Below are positions 1 to 5,999 of a DNA stretch of 5,999 bases, piece after piece (the first letter of the stretch is position 1; the number at the start of each line of letters is the position of its first letter). The notes beneath the pieces were generated by a model. The model saw only the letters and a list, made by a program, of their open reading frames with translations. It was not told where the DNA came from and searched no databases. Source of the DNA: Pseudomonadota bacterium (GTDB taxonomy: Bacteria > Pseudomonadota > Gammaproteobacteria > Steroidobacterales > Steroidobacteraceae). A program made the translations under genes and the position numbers. The stretch spans positions 1-5,999 of the forward strand of contig JAKAZP010000165.1 in the NCBI GenBank assembly GCA_021815905.1. The letters are read 5' to 3'.

Positions 1-1993
1 GTATCGAGCTTTGCGTGCTAAAAACGGGTGCGGCCCTCACGTCGCCGGTCCCGAAGAACGCCTGAGGGGGCCGTCCGCGGGGTTCCGCTCTCGGGTGTGG
101 AGCGGCCGGCGGACGCGGGGCCGAGCGCGGCGCGGGCGGCGCTTCGCGGAAAGGCGGCCGGCTATCCTGCGGCATGGAGCGCGGTGGCGCGGAACGGTCC
201 GGCGCGCGCAACGGCGGCACACGCCCGGCCGGCGTGCCCGGGGCATAGGCGGGCGGTGAGTAAGGCCGCTGTTGCACACCGGGAGGCAGCCTTCCCCTGA
301 AGGTGCCCGCCGGAGGCAATGCGGGATGCTGCAGCGCTCGCTCGCGCGCTCCGATGCTCGCCGGCGACGCCGCGCGCTGGAACCCCGGCGCGCCGCGGTA
401 ATCGACGCCCGGACGACCCAATCCCGGACGGCTGCCACTCGGGACCGCAACCTGCGCCCCGGCGAGCCGTACCGGGGAGGCGGGAACGGCCGGACGCAGG
501 CGCGCAAGCTCCGTGACGGGGAGCGGACGGCCGCCATTCGCGCGAATCGCCGCCACCTCGCGCCCGAAGGGCACCGGGCCCCGGGGCGGAGCCACCCGCG
601 CGACGACGGGGCGATCCATGAGCGCCCGCGGCGGTCTCACGATCCGGCCGGTTCTCGCTCCGAGAACGCTGGCGCGCGCGGGAACGATGGCCGGCGCCAC
701 CGCGCTCGGGTGAAAGCGCGTGAGCACCGTGCGCGGAAGCGACAGGCGATGAGGTCTCACCGGCTGCGCGGATGTGAACACTCCGCGCGGCACGGCCGTG
801 ATGGCGCCCGGCACGACGCTGTTCTCGAAATGCACGTTGGGGGCTCGCCCCTCGTAGATGTTGTTGATGACCCGGGTATTGACGATACGGGTATTGGTGA
901 TGTTGACCTGCTGGACGTAGGTCGGACTCACGTGATAAGGCGGAACATAGACGTCACGGGGCCCGAGCGGGAACCACCCGACGTCCGGTCGCCGGCCCCC
1001 GCCCCAATCGCGACCCCCGACCCAGCCGACGAGCGCTGGCGCATAGATCGGACGGTCGTAGCGCGGCCCGGGAATCCAACACCATGAGTCGTGCCAATAG
1101 CCCCAGCGCCCGTAGTGGAAGGGAGCGAAACCCCAGGGCTCGTCGTCATCCCAGGTCCAGCCCCACGGGGAGACCCAGATCCAGTTGCCGTAGCTGTACG
1201 GCGCCCACCCCGGCGCCACCGCCGCCGGGAACCAGGCGTAGCCCCAGCTGGGGGTGTATTGCCAGGTTCCGTACTGGCTGAGCTGATCGGAGCCCACCAT
1301 CTGCGGCGCAACGTAGGGTTGAGTGACCTGCGCCGCCTGTTCCTCCTGCCGGTCTCGCGCCATCGACCAGTCATCGAACGAATCCGGGACGCCGAGCGTC
1401 TCGTAGTCGGCCGTGAGCTCCGAGGTCCCCATGAAGGTCACCGCCTGCTGCGCGTTGACCGGGTAGGACTGTCCGCCGCCCGTCGCGAGCGCCTGCCCGT
1501 CCAGCACCTCGACGACCGTGGTGTCGCCGCTCTGGCTGACATCGACCCGATACGTGCCAGGCTGCTCGAGACTCAAGGCGAGATTCGGGGTGTCGATCTC
1601 ATCGGTCTCGCCGCTTCCCAACGAGCGCACGTGCACGATGGCGGTGCCCGCGGTCACCTGCATCTGCGCGGTGCTCTGATCGAGGTTGAGGAAGGAGAAG
1701 CCGGTCATGCTGCCGAGCCGCACGACCGCATCACCGATGTCGATCTCGACGCGTGAATCCTTGTCCGCCCAGATCCGGTCGCCATTGGTGAGCGGCCGGT
1801 TGAGAGAGGCCGCCGTCCAGTCCTGAGTGCCCGCGGGCTCGAGCGAGACGCTGCCCCGGATGTAGCTCAGCTGCGCCGCGCGGCCGGGCGGATTGCCGTA
1901 ATCCTGTTGCGCGAATGCCGTTGCGAGCGACGCGACACCGAGCAGCGCCGCGAGGGCCACCGCACCCGGGGCGGAACGAGGATGGAATCTCAT
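1..1993 (-). CDS. Secreted FecR-like / DUF6600 domain protein, C-terminus cut by window edge
   Basis: The frame is open for 664 codons from the ATG at 1993 to the left edge with no stop, so the C-terminus lies outside. Residues 1-28 form a signal peptide (hydrophobic core AVALAALLGVASLATAFA, likely cleavage AFA|QQ), so the product is exported. Residues about 39-168 match a FecR-like domain: a W59 strand, GDRIW at 71-75, a VRLG turn at 91-94, TPN at 135-137 and YRVDV at 148-152. Residues about 244-326 are rich in Trp, Tyr and Gly (WGYAWFP, APYSYGNW, WGWTWDDDEPWGFAPFHYGRW, then PALVGWVGG), the signature of DUF6600 proteins. From about 380 on, the chain is a Pro/Arg/Ala-rich, probably disordered tail. 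Family function is not established; a periplasmic or cell-surface role is inferred. A good ribosome binding site supports the start. A strand error is unlikely because overlapping plus-strand frames show no domain. Confidence 0.87.
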   Translation of the reverse strand, partial: MRFHPRSAPGAVALAALLGVASLATAFAQQDYGNPPGRAAQLSYIRGSVSLEPAGTQDWTAASLNRPLTNGDRIWADKDSRVEIDIGDAVVRLGSMTGFSFLNLDQSTAQMQVTAGTAIVHVRSLGSGETDEIDTPNLALSLEQPGTYRVDVSQSGDTTVVEVLDGQALATGGGQSYPVNAQQAVTFMGTSELTADYETLGVPDSFDDWSMARDRQEEQAAQVTQPYVAPQMVGSDQLSQYGTWQYTPSWGYAWFPAAVAPGWAPYSYGNWIWVSPWGWTWDDDEPWGFAPFHYGRWGYWHDSWCWIPGPRYDRPIYAPALVGWVGGRDWGGGRRPDVGWFPLGPRDVYVPPYHVSPTYVQQVNITNTRIVNTRVINNIYEGRAPNVHFENSVVPGAITAVPRGVFTSAQPVRPHRLSLPRTVLTRFHPSAVAPAIVPARASVLGARTGRIVRPPRALMDRPVVARVAPPRGPVPFGREVAAIRANGGRPLPVTELARLRPAVPASPVRLAGAQVAVPSGSRPGLGRPGVDYRGAPGFQRAASPASIGARERALQHPALPPAGTFRGRLPPGVQQRPYSPPAYAPGTPAGRVPPLRAPDRSAPPRSMPQDSRPPFREAPPAPRSAPRPPAAPHPRAEPRGRPPQAFFGTGDVRAAPVFSTQSSI

Positions 1994-1998
1994 ACGCG

Positions 1999-2007
1999 CT
2001 CTCTTCC
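1999..2007 (-). promoter_or_regulatory. Ribosome binding site for the FecR-like/DUF6600 gene
   Basis: On the minus strand the sequence reads GGAAGAGAG and ends 5 bases before the ATG at 1993. This purine-rich Shine-Dalgarno-like stretch fits the start that also gives a complete signal peptide. It is the clearest ribosome binding site in the window. Confidence 0.6.
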
Positions 2008-2167
2008 GGCATGTGCCGGCAAGCGGGGAAACCCATGCACCGTCCGAGGAGCCGGTCCCGATCCGGGCCCGGGGCTCGATTGGACAGAACGCGGCAGGCG
2101 GCGTGCGAGGCGGTTCATGGCAAGGCTAGCGTGGCAGCAATTTCTGACCGTGTCCTGACGGGCGTTC

Positions 2168-2196
2168 AATATATGTGCGGCGGTCGCTGAACCCAA
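2168..2196 (-). promoter_or_regulatory. Candidate sigma-70 promoter for the FecR-like/DUF6600 gene
   Basis: On the minus strand a -35 element TTGGGT (2196-2191, 3 of 6 consensus bases) is separated by exactly 17 bases from a -10 element TATATT (2173-2168, 5 of 6). This is the most AT-rich spot of the divergent intergenic region, which stands out against the GC-rich surroundings. Transcription would start near 2161 and leave a leader of roughly 170 bases before the ATG at 1993. The call rests only on consensus match and placement. Confidence 0.4.
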
Positions 2197-2351
2197 TCTG
2201 AATAGCGGCGCGCCCCTGCCACCCTTGAGGTCGTGCCAGGGCGAGGCAGGAGGCTCCGCGGCGAGGCGAGGAGCCGGGACATGAGGTGCTCGGCACGATA
2301 TGTTTCCACGGAAGCATTCTGCCGGAAGGAGCCCCACTCGCTCCGCTGCCC

Positions 2352-2405
2352 GCACGGTCACCCCCGCACGGTCACCCCCGCACCGCCGGCCCGCACCGCC
2401 GGCCC
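2352..2405. repeat. Two adjacent tandem duplications (14 bp x2, then 13 bp x2)
   Basis: The 14-base unit GCACGGTCACCCCC occurs twice without a gap (2352-2365, 2366-2379). It is followed directly by two copies of the 13-base unit GCACCGCCGGCCC (2380-2392, 2393-2405). All copies are exact, and the two units share the start GCAC. The block lies about 70 bases upstream of the MOSC start, so it falls in its promoter or leader region. Replication slippage is the simplest origin; a protein-binding role is only possible. Confidence 0.85.
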
Positions 2406-2472
2406 GCGCGCACGTATGATGGTCCGGTCCGTCAGAAGGGGCTTTCACCGCCGACAGGCTGCGCAGCGAGCC

Positions 2473-3282
2473 ATGATCACACTGAGTGAGCTCAACATCT
2501 ATCCTTTCAAGTCCGCGCGCGGCATCCCCCTCCCCCGTGCACGCCTCACGGCGACCGGCCTCGAATGGGACCGTCACTGGATGGCCGTGCGCCAGGATGG
2601 CACATTCCTCAGCCAGCGCACGCATCCCGCGCTCGCGCGCATCCAGACCCAGATCACGACGCGGAGTCTTCTGCTCACGTGCGCCGGACGAGAGCCGTTG
2701 TCGCTCCCCCTCGTTCCGTCGGGACCGAGGCGGGACGTCCGAGTGTGGAAGGACAGCTGCGTCGGTCTCGATCAGGGCGAGGCGGCGGCCGCCTGGGCGG
2801 GCGACATCCTCGGTGAGCCCGTGCGCGTCGTGCGTGCGCCGGACTCCCCGGGACGCATCGCGAGCCCCGAGTACGCGGGCCCCGGGAGTGCCCCCATCGC
2901 GTTCCCGGACGGATACCCCGTGCTCGTCTGCAATCGAGCCTCGCTCGATGAGCTCAACGCGCGCATGCCCGAGGCGCTGCCGATGGATCGCTTCAGGCCG
3001 AACCTCGTGCTCGAGGGGCTGCCGCCGTTCGCCGAGGACCACATCGCCTCCATCAGACTGGGCGCGATCACGCTGGCTCTGGTGAAGCCCTGCACGCGCT
3101 GCACCATTCCCTCGACCGATCAGCGCACCGGAATCCGCGGCTTCGACCCGCTGCCGGTCCTGCGCGTGTTCCGCTTCGATGCGAAGCTCCGCGGCGTGTG
3201 CTTCGGCGAGAATGCGGTGATCCGCGCCGGGGCGGGCGGCATCCTCGAGCGCGGCGCGCCGTGCGAGATCGAGTACGAGTGA
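2473..3282 (+). CDS. MOSC domain protein, YcbX/mARC-type molybdenum cofactor enzyme
   Basis: This 269-residue protein has a MOSC N-terminal beta-barrel domain (residues about 1-120: MITLSELNIYPFKSARGIPL at the start, GLEWDRHWM at 29-37, and an FLSQR motif) followed by a MOSC domain (about 125-269). The MOSC part contains MDRFRPNLVLEG at 171-182 and KPCTRC at 205-210, where C207 is the expected Moco-ligating cysteine, and ends in the GENAVIRAG and ERG strands typical of the fold. Family members such as E. coli YcbX and eukaryotic mARC reduce N-hydroxylated compounds using molybdenum cofactor. Unlike E. coli YcbX there is no C-terminal 2Fe-2S ferredoxin domain, so an external electron donor is inferred. 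I chose the ATG at 2473 because the family begins at this point; an in-frame ATG at 2416 would add only an Arg-rich stretch. The ribosome binding site is weak. A ModE-like regulator lies downstream. Confidence 0.9.
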   Translation: MITLSELNIYPFKSARGIPLPRARLTATGLEWDRHWMAVRQDGTFLSQRTHPALARIQTQITTRSLLLTCAGREPLSLPLVPSGPRRDVRVWKDSCVGLDQGEAAAAWAGDILGEPVRVVRAPDSPGRIASPEYAGPGSAPIAFPDGYPVLVCNRASLDELNARMPEALPMDRFRPNLVLEGLPPFAEDHIASIRLGAITLALVKPCTRCTIPSTDQRTGIRGFDPLPVLRVFRFDAKLRGVCFGENAVIRAGAGGILERGAPCEIEYE

Positions 3283-3428
3283 CGGCGCTCGGCCGGCGCG
3301 GGCCGCAAGCCGCTCGGATCACCGCCCACCAGGACCTCGGAGTGGCGCTCGAGGGGAATGCCGCGAATCCGAGTTGAACCGGATAACAGTCTCGGAAAGT
3401 ACCGCACTGACACAGCTGCGGGTGCAGT
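3283..3428. other. Intergenic gap between the MOSC gene and the ModE-like regulator
   Basis: These 146 bases are long enough to hold a separate promoter for the regulator. A CTGACA hexamer at 3407-3412 is followed after 15 bases by TATGCT at 3428-3433. That spacing is short, and the -10 would overlap the first ATG, favouring a downstream start if it is real. A TTGAAC at 3374-3379 lacks a good -10. No T-tract terminator follows the MOSC stop, so read-through from the MOSC gene remains possible. Confidence 0.3.
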
Positions 3429-3851
3429 ATGCTGACCCGCATGAGGCGGACGGTGCGCTTTCGGGTGGATTTCACTCCGGTCTGCTCGATCGGACCGGGC
3501 AAAGTCGATCTGTTGGAAGGCATCGAGCACACGGGCTCGCTGCGTCAGGCCGCGCGGGCGCTCGGCATGAGTTATCGACGCGCATGGCTGCTGCTCGATC
3601 AGCTCAACCACACCTTCGCCGAGCCGGTGAGCACCGCGACGGTGGGCGGACAGGGCGGCGGCGGCGCGGCGCTCACTCCTTTCGGCATGCAGATCGTGCG
3701 GCGCTATCGGAAGGCCGAGCGGGCCATCGAGGCGCTGGCGCGAGAGGAGCTGCAGACGATCGCCGCCCGGGCGCTCTCGCGTCCGCCGCGGCGGGCGCGG
3801 GCTCGCCGCAGACGCCTCGCCCGCTCGGGCGCCGGCGAGTCCCTTGATTGA
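3429..3851 (+). CDS. ModE-type winged helix-turn-helix regulator, DNA-binding domain only
   Basis: This 140-residue protein matches the N-terminal DNA-binding domain of the molybdate regulator ModE. GPGKVDLLEGI at 22-32, TGSLRQAARALGMSYRRAW at 35-53 (the helix-turn-helix), LNHTFAEPV at 59-67, GGQGGGGAALTPFG at 73-86 (the wing) and an RRYRKAERAIEAL helix at 91-103 are all present. Full ModE proteins carry two C-terminal molybdate-binding (TOBE/Mop) domains; here they are absent and replaced by a short, strongly basic tail (about 114-132). It is therefore a single-domain family member that binds DNA but has no visible molybdate sensor. ATG 3429 is the first start; ATG 3441 would remove four residues and is equally possible, since neither has a strong ribosome binding site. 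It follows the MOSC gene by 146 bases and overlaps the next gene by four bases. Confidence 0.88.
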   Translation: MLTRMRRTVRFRVDFTPVCSIGPGKVDLLEGIEHTGSLRQAARALGMSYRRAWLLLDQLNHTFAEPVSTATVGGQGGGGAALTPFGMQIVRRYRKAERAIEALAREELQTIAARALSRPPRRARARRRRLARSGAGESLD

Positions 3852-5536
3852 GAGCGTGCCCGCTCAATGCGCGGACACGCGCGCCGGCAGGCGCCTGCGC
3901 GCAGATCCTCCTCGGCCTGCTGGCGCTGCTCTCGGCGGGCACGGCCGCGGCGCGCGCGCACGGAGCGGCGGGGAAGGGGTTGCCCTCCGACGCCGAGCTC
4001 GAGCGCCACGGCGCGGTGATCGGCAAGATCATCATCCGCAACGAGAACATCTTCGATCTCAATAACCCGAAGGACAACAACGCGCTGTTTCGTCTCGCGA
4101 ACCGCCTTCATCCGGTGACGCGGCCGGACGTCATTCGACAGCAGCTGCTCTTTCGCACCGGCGAGCGCTACTCGCGCCATCTGCTCGATGAGTCGGCGCG
4201 CATCCTGCGGGCGGACCCTTACTTCTACGACGCCTCCGTCACGCCCGTCAGCTACCACGACGGCAAGGTCGACGTGCTCGTGGTCACCCGGGACGTCTGG
4301 ACGCTCGATCCGGGATTCAACTTCTCGCGCAGCGGAGGGGCGAGCTCGACCGGATTCGAGATCGAGGACATCAACTTGTTCGGCACGGGTACGGACGTGC
4401 AGCTCTCGCACTCCCACACCGTGGATCGCTCCGCATCGAACGTCCAGGTTTCCAACCAGCATACGCTCGACAGCTGGTTCATTACGGATCTGGCCTACGG
4501 GAGTCTGAGCGACGGCAAGCTCCGCCAGCTCATCGTCAACCGGCCGTTCTACTCGCTCGAGGCGCACCACGCCGGCGGCATCACCGCGACCGACATCACC
4601 GAGGACAACTCGCTCTACGACCGCGGTCAGATCGTCGACAAGTTCAGCAATCAGGCCCGCTTCTTCCAGCTCTACGGCGGCTGGTCTCCGGGTCTCGAGC
4701 ACGGCTGGACCCGGCGCTTCAGCGCCGGCCTCACCGATGATGAGCACCACTTCGGCCTCCCCGTCGGTCCCTGGAGCGGACCGACCGTGCTGCCCGCGGA
4801 CCGTAAATTCGTCTACCCCTGGCTGCGCTTCGACCTCGTGCAGGATCAGTTCATCAAGCTCCGCAACCGCAACCAGATCGGGCGCACCGAGGACTTCGAC
4901 CTCGGCGCCTATGCGACCGTCCAGGTGGGATGGGCGAACGTTGCCTTGGGCTCCAGCCGCGAGGCCGTGCCCTTCATGCTCGCAGCCGGCGACGGCTACG
5001 AGCTCGATGCGAACGACACGCTGCTGCTCTCGGGCGTGATGACCGGCCGGATCGAGCGCGGCGAGCTGCGAAACGGGGTGCTGAGAGGCGTGGTCAGCTT
5101 CTTCGACGAGCAATCCTCGAGCAACCGATGGCTCTTCTTCAGCTCGGTCAAGGGCGCGGCCGGCAAGCGGCTCGATCTCGAGAACCAGATTCTCCTCGGC
5201 GGGGATAACGGGCTGCGGGGCTACCCGCTGCGCTACCAGGACGGCACCTCGCGACTGTTGTTTTCCGCCGAGGAGCGTTACTTCAGCGACTGGTTTCCGC
5301 TGCAGATCTTCCGGGTCGGCGCGGCGGTGTTCTTCGACATGGGGCGCACCTGGGGACAGGCGCCGCTCGCGGCGCCGGGCTACGGCTGGCTGAAGGACGT
5401 CGGCTTCGGGCTGCGCCTCGGTAACGCGCGCACGGGGCTCGGCAACGTCATCCACGTCGACCTCGCCTTTCCTCTGGACGCGCGGGGCAACATCAGCCAG
5501 GTGCAGTTCCTGGTGCAGACGGAGCAGCAGTTCTGA
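3848..5536 (+). CDS. Omp85/BamA-like outer-membrane beta-barrel protein with one POTRA-like domain
   Basis: This is a 562-residue outer-membrane protein. Residues 1-38 form a signal peptide with core ILLGLLALLSAGTAAA (20-35) and likely cleavage near ARA|HG. Residues about 57-150 resemble a POTRA domain: a GKIIIRN strand, a helix with VIRQQLLFRTGERYS (95-109), the LLDESARILRADPYFYDA helix and turn (112-129), and a VDVLVVTRDVWTL strand. The rest alternates short strands and loops as in a 16-strand barrel, with LRGYP at 456-460 matching the conserved (V/L)RGY/F loop-6 motif of Omp85 proteins, then FFDMGRTWG. The last residue is phenylalanine, the usual barrel assembly signal. Omp85 proteins insert or translocate other proteins at the outer membrane; the substrate here is unknown. 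The start must be TTG 3848: a TGA lies directly upstream in frame, and no ATG or GTG precedes the signal peptide core. It overlaps the regulator stop by four bases. Confidence 0.88.
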   Translation: MRACPLNARTRAPAGACAQILLGLLALLSAGTAAARAHGAAGKGLPSDAELERHGAVIGKIIIRNENIFDLNNPKDNNALFRLANRLHPVTRPDVIRQQLLFRTGERYSRHLLDESARILRADPYFYDASVTPVSYHDGKVDVLVVTRDVWTLDPGFNFSRSGGASSTGFEIEDINLFGTGTDVQLSHSHTVDRSASNVQVSNQHTLDSWFITDLAYGSLSDGKLRQLIVNRPFYSLEAHHAGGITATDITEDNSLYDRGQIVDKFSNQARFFQLYGGWSPGLEHGWTRRFSAGLTDDEHHFGLPVGPWSGPTVLPADRKFVYPWLRFDLVQDQFIKLRNRNQIGRTEDFDLGAYATVQVGWANVALGSSREAVPFMLAAGDGYELDANDTLLLSGVMTGRIERGELRNGVLRGVVSFFDEQSSSNRWLFFSSVKGAAGKRLDLENQILLGGDNGLRGYPLRYQDGTSRLLFSAEERYFSDWFPLQIFRVGAAVFFDMGRTWGQAPLAAPGYGWLKDVGFGLRLGNARTGLGNVIHVDLAFPLDARGNISQVQFLVQTEQQF

Positions 5537-5560
5537 GCGACCACCGTCCCTCGAGGGTGA

Positions 5561-5999
5561 CTACTTGCGCTTGGGTCCGATCCCGGGAGGCTTGAGGAGC
5601 GTGCCATCCGGCAGGCGGATACCGCCGGACGGCGGGGCCTGAGCCGACCCCGGGGGGGCGGGGGAAGCCGGAGCCGAAGCCTGGGCGCTCGAGGGTGGGC
5701 CTCCCGCCGGAGGCCGGGCCGCAGCGGGAGCCGCCTCGGTGCGGCTTCCGGACTCGGCGCGCTCGAGGGCCGGGGGCTCATCCGGCGCTCGAGGGGGCAG
5801 CACCTCGACCAAAAGCGAGACGGTACGGCGGTCGGCCCCGTGCAGGGCGCCGACGTTGATCACCTTGCGATCGAGCTCCTCGCCGCGGTCGTTGCGGATC
5901 GAGATGACGACGAAATACTCCCACGGCTCCTCGGCGGCGGGGTGACGGATCACCCCATCCACTCGCAGGGCCGTGGTGGCCGCCAGCAAATGCTTCTCC
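5561..5999 (-). CDS. Unrecognised protein, C-terminal part with Pro/Ala-rich tail; N-terminus beyond right edge
   Basis: The frame is open to the right edge, so the beginning is missing; 145 complete codons are visible up to the TAG at 5563-5561. The first visible part reads as a beta-strand-rich module (VDGVIRHP, EYFVVISIRNDRGEELDRKV, GALHGADRRTVSLLVEVLPP). It is faintly reminiscent of FxLYD or DUF3426-type beta-sandwiches (strand, 'N..G..L', then a 'G.L..G..R' turn), but this is only an impression. The remainder, about 70 residues, is a Pro/Ala/Ser-rich linker ending in LPDGTLLKPPGIGPKRK. A TTG in frame at 5989 could be a start, but the frame continues upstream without a stop, so I treat the gene as partial. 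It is convergent with the barrel gene, 24 bases away. Function unknown. Confidence 0.68.
   Translation of the reverse strand, partial: EKHLLAATTALRVDGVIRHPAAEEPWEYFVVISIRNDRGEELDRKVINVGALHGADRRTVSLLVEVLPPRAPDEPPALERAESGSRTEAAPAAARPPAGGPPSSAQASAPASPAPPGSAQAPPSGGIRLPDGTLLKPPGIGPKRK

Larger units (their letters stand above)
1994..2472. other. Divergent intergenic region, about 480 bases
   Basis: This stretch separates the minus-strand FecR-like/DUF6600 gene from the plus-strand MOSC gene, so it should hold the control signals of both. It contains the candidate minus-strand promoter, the ribosome binding site, two small GC-rich inverted repeats (CCTGCC 2215-2220 with GGCAGG 2245-2250; GGCTCC 2252-2257 with GGAGCC 2270-2275) and tandem duplications at 2352-2405. 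The MOSC frame stays open upstream to about 2233, but the predicted extension is Arg/Pro-rich with no family match, so I treat it as non-coding. A TATGAT hexamer at 2415-2420 could be a -10 for the MOSC gene, but no -35 partner is visible. I see no convincing small gene. Confidence 0.6.

Noticed and set aside
272..1756. Plus-strand frames of 271 and 221 codons over the left third of the window.
   Set aside because: They lie antisense to the FecR-like/DUF6600 gene, are low-complexity Arg-rich and show no domain.
2165..2180. An AATATATG stretch as a possible ModE operator (TATATA-type half-site).
   Set aside because: Only one half-site-like run is present, with no matching inverted half at the expected distance; it is better explained as the -10 of the minus-strand promoter.
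2233..2472. An 80-codon in-frame N-terminal extension of the MOSC protein.
   Set aside because: The extension is Arg/Pro-rich, crosses the tandem repeats and has no family counterpart; MOSC proteins begin at the MITLSEL-like segment.
1990..3042. A 350-codon minus-strand frame across the intergenic region and the MOSC gene.
   Set aside because: It has no recognisable motif and runs antisense to a clear MOSC protein; it is explained as a shadow frame.
3120..3611. Minus-strand frame of 163 codons across the MOSC-regulator gap.
   Set aside because: It overlaps two well-supported plus-strand genes in antisense and has no motif.
3704..5455. A 583-codon open frame on the minus strand opposite the barrel gene.
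   Set aside because: Its composition is Arg/Glu/Ala/Val-rich with no domain. The plus-strand frame has a signal peptide, POTRA-like motifs, LRGYP and a terminal Phe. Long antisense frames are expected in GC-rich coding DNA.
5542..5559. The palindrome CCCTCGAGGG (5548-5557) between the convergent genes as a terminator.
   Set aside because: There is essentially no loop and no T-tract on either strand, so it does not fit an intrinsic terminator.

Overview
This is a high-GC window that reads like a chromosomal segment of a Gram-negative proteobacterium. Signal peptides and an outer-membrane beta-barrel with a C-terminal phenylalanine indicate a two-membrane envelope. A gamma- or beta-proteobacterium with a soil or freshwater lifestyle is my guess; no rRNA or other marker is present to fix the lineage. 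I see no mobile element, CRISPR array, tRNA or rRNA.

Layout from left to right. (1) Bases 1-1993, minus strand: one long open reading frame that runs off the left edge. It encodes a secreted protein with a signal peptide, a FecR-like domain, a Trp/Tyr-rich DUF6600-type region and a long Pro/Arg/Ala-rich tail. (2) Bases 1994-2472: a divergent intergenic region of about 480 bases. It holds a good ribosome binding site and a plausible sigma-70 promoter for the minus-strand gene, small GC-rich hairpins, and two back-to-back tandem duplications. (3) Bases 2473-3282, plus strand: a YcbX/mARC-type MOSC protein with the conserved cysteine expected to bind molybdenum cofactor. (4) Bases 3429-3851, plus strand: a small regulator consisting only of the ModE-type winged helix-turn-helix. 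(5) Bases 3848-5536, plus strand: an Omp85/BamA-like outer-membrane protein with one POTRA-like domain. It starts with TTG inside the regulator's stop codon. (6) Bases 5561-5999, minus strand: the C-terminal part of an unrecognised protein with a Pro/Ala-rich tail, convergent with gene 5.

How the genes may work together: the MOSC protein and the ModE-like regulator share a molybdenum theme and face the same way. The regulator overlaps the barrel gene by 4 bases, which suggests translational coupling. Whether the barrel protein has any link to molybdenum is unknown. The two minus-strand genes are envelope or secreted proteins with low-complexity tails and have no evident functional tie to the middle block. 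Because of the high GC content, both strands carry many long spurious frames, including one of more than 580 codons opposite the barrel gene. I chose the genes by domain content, signal peptides and family motifs rather than by length.
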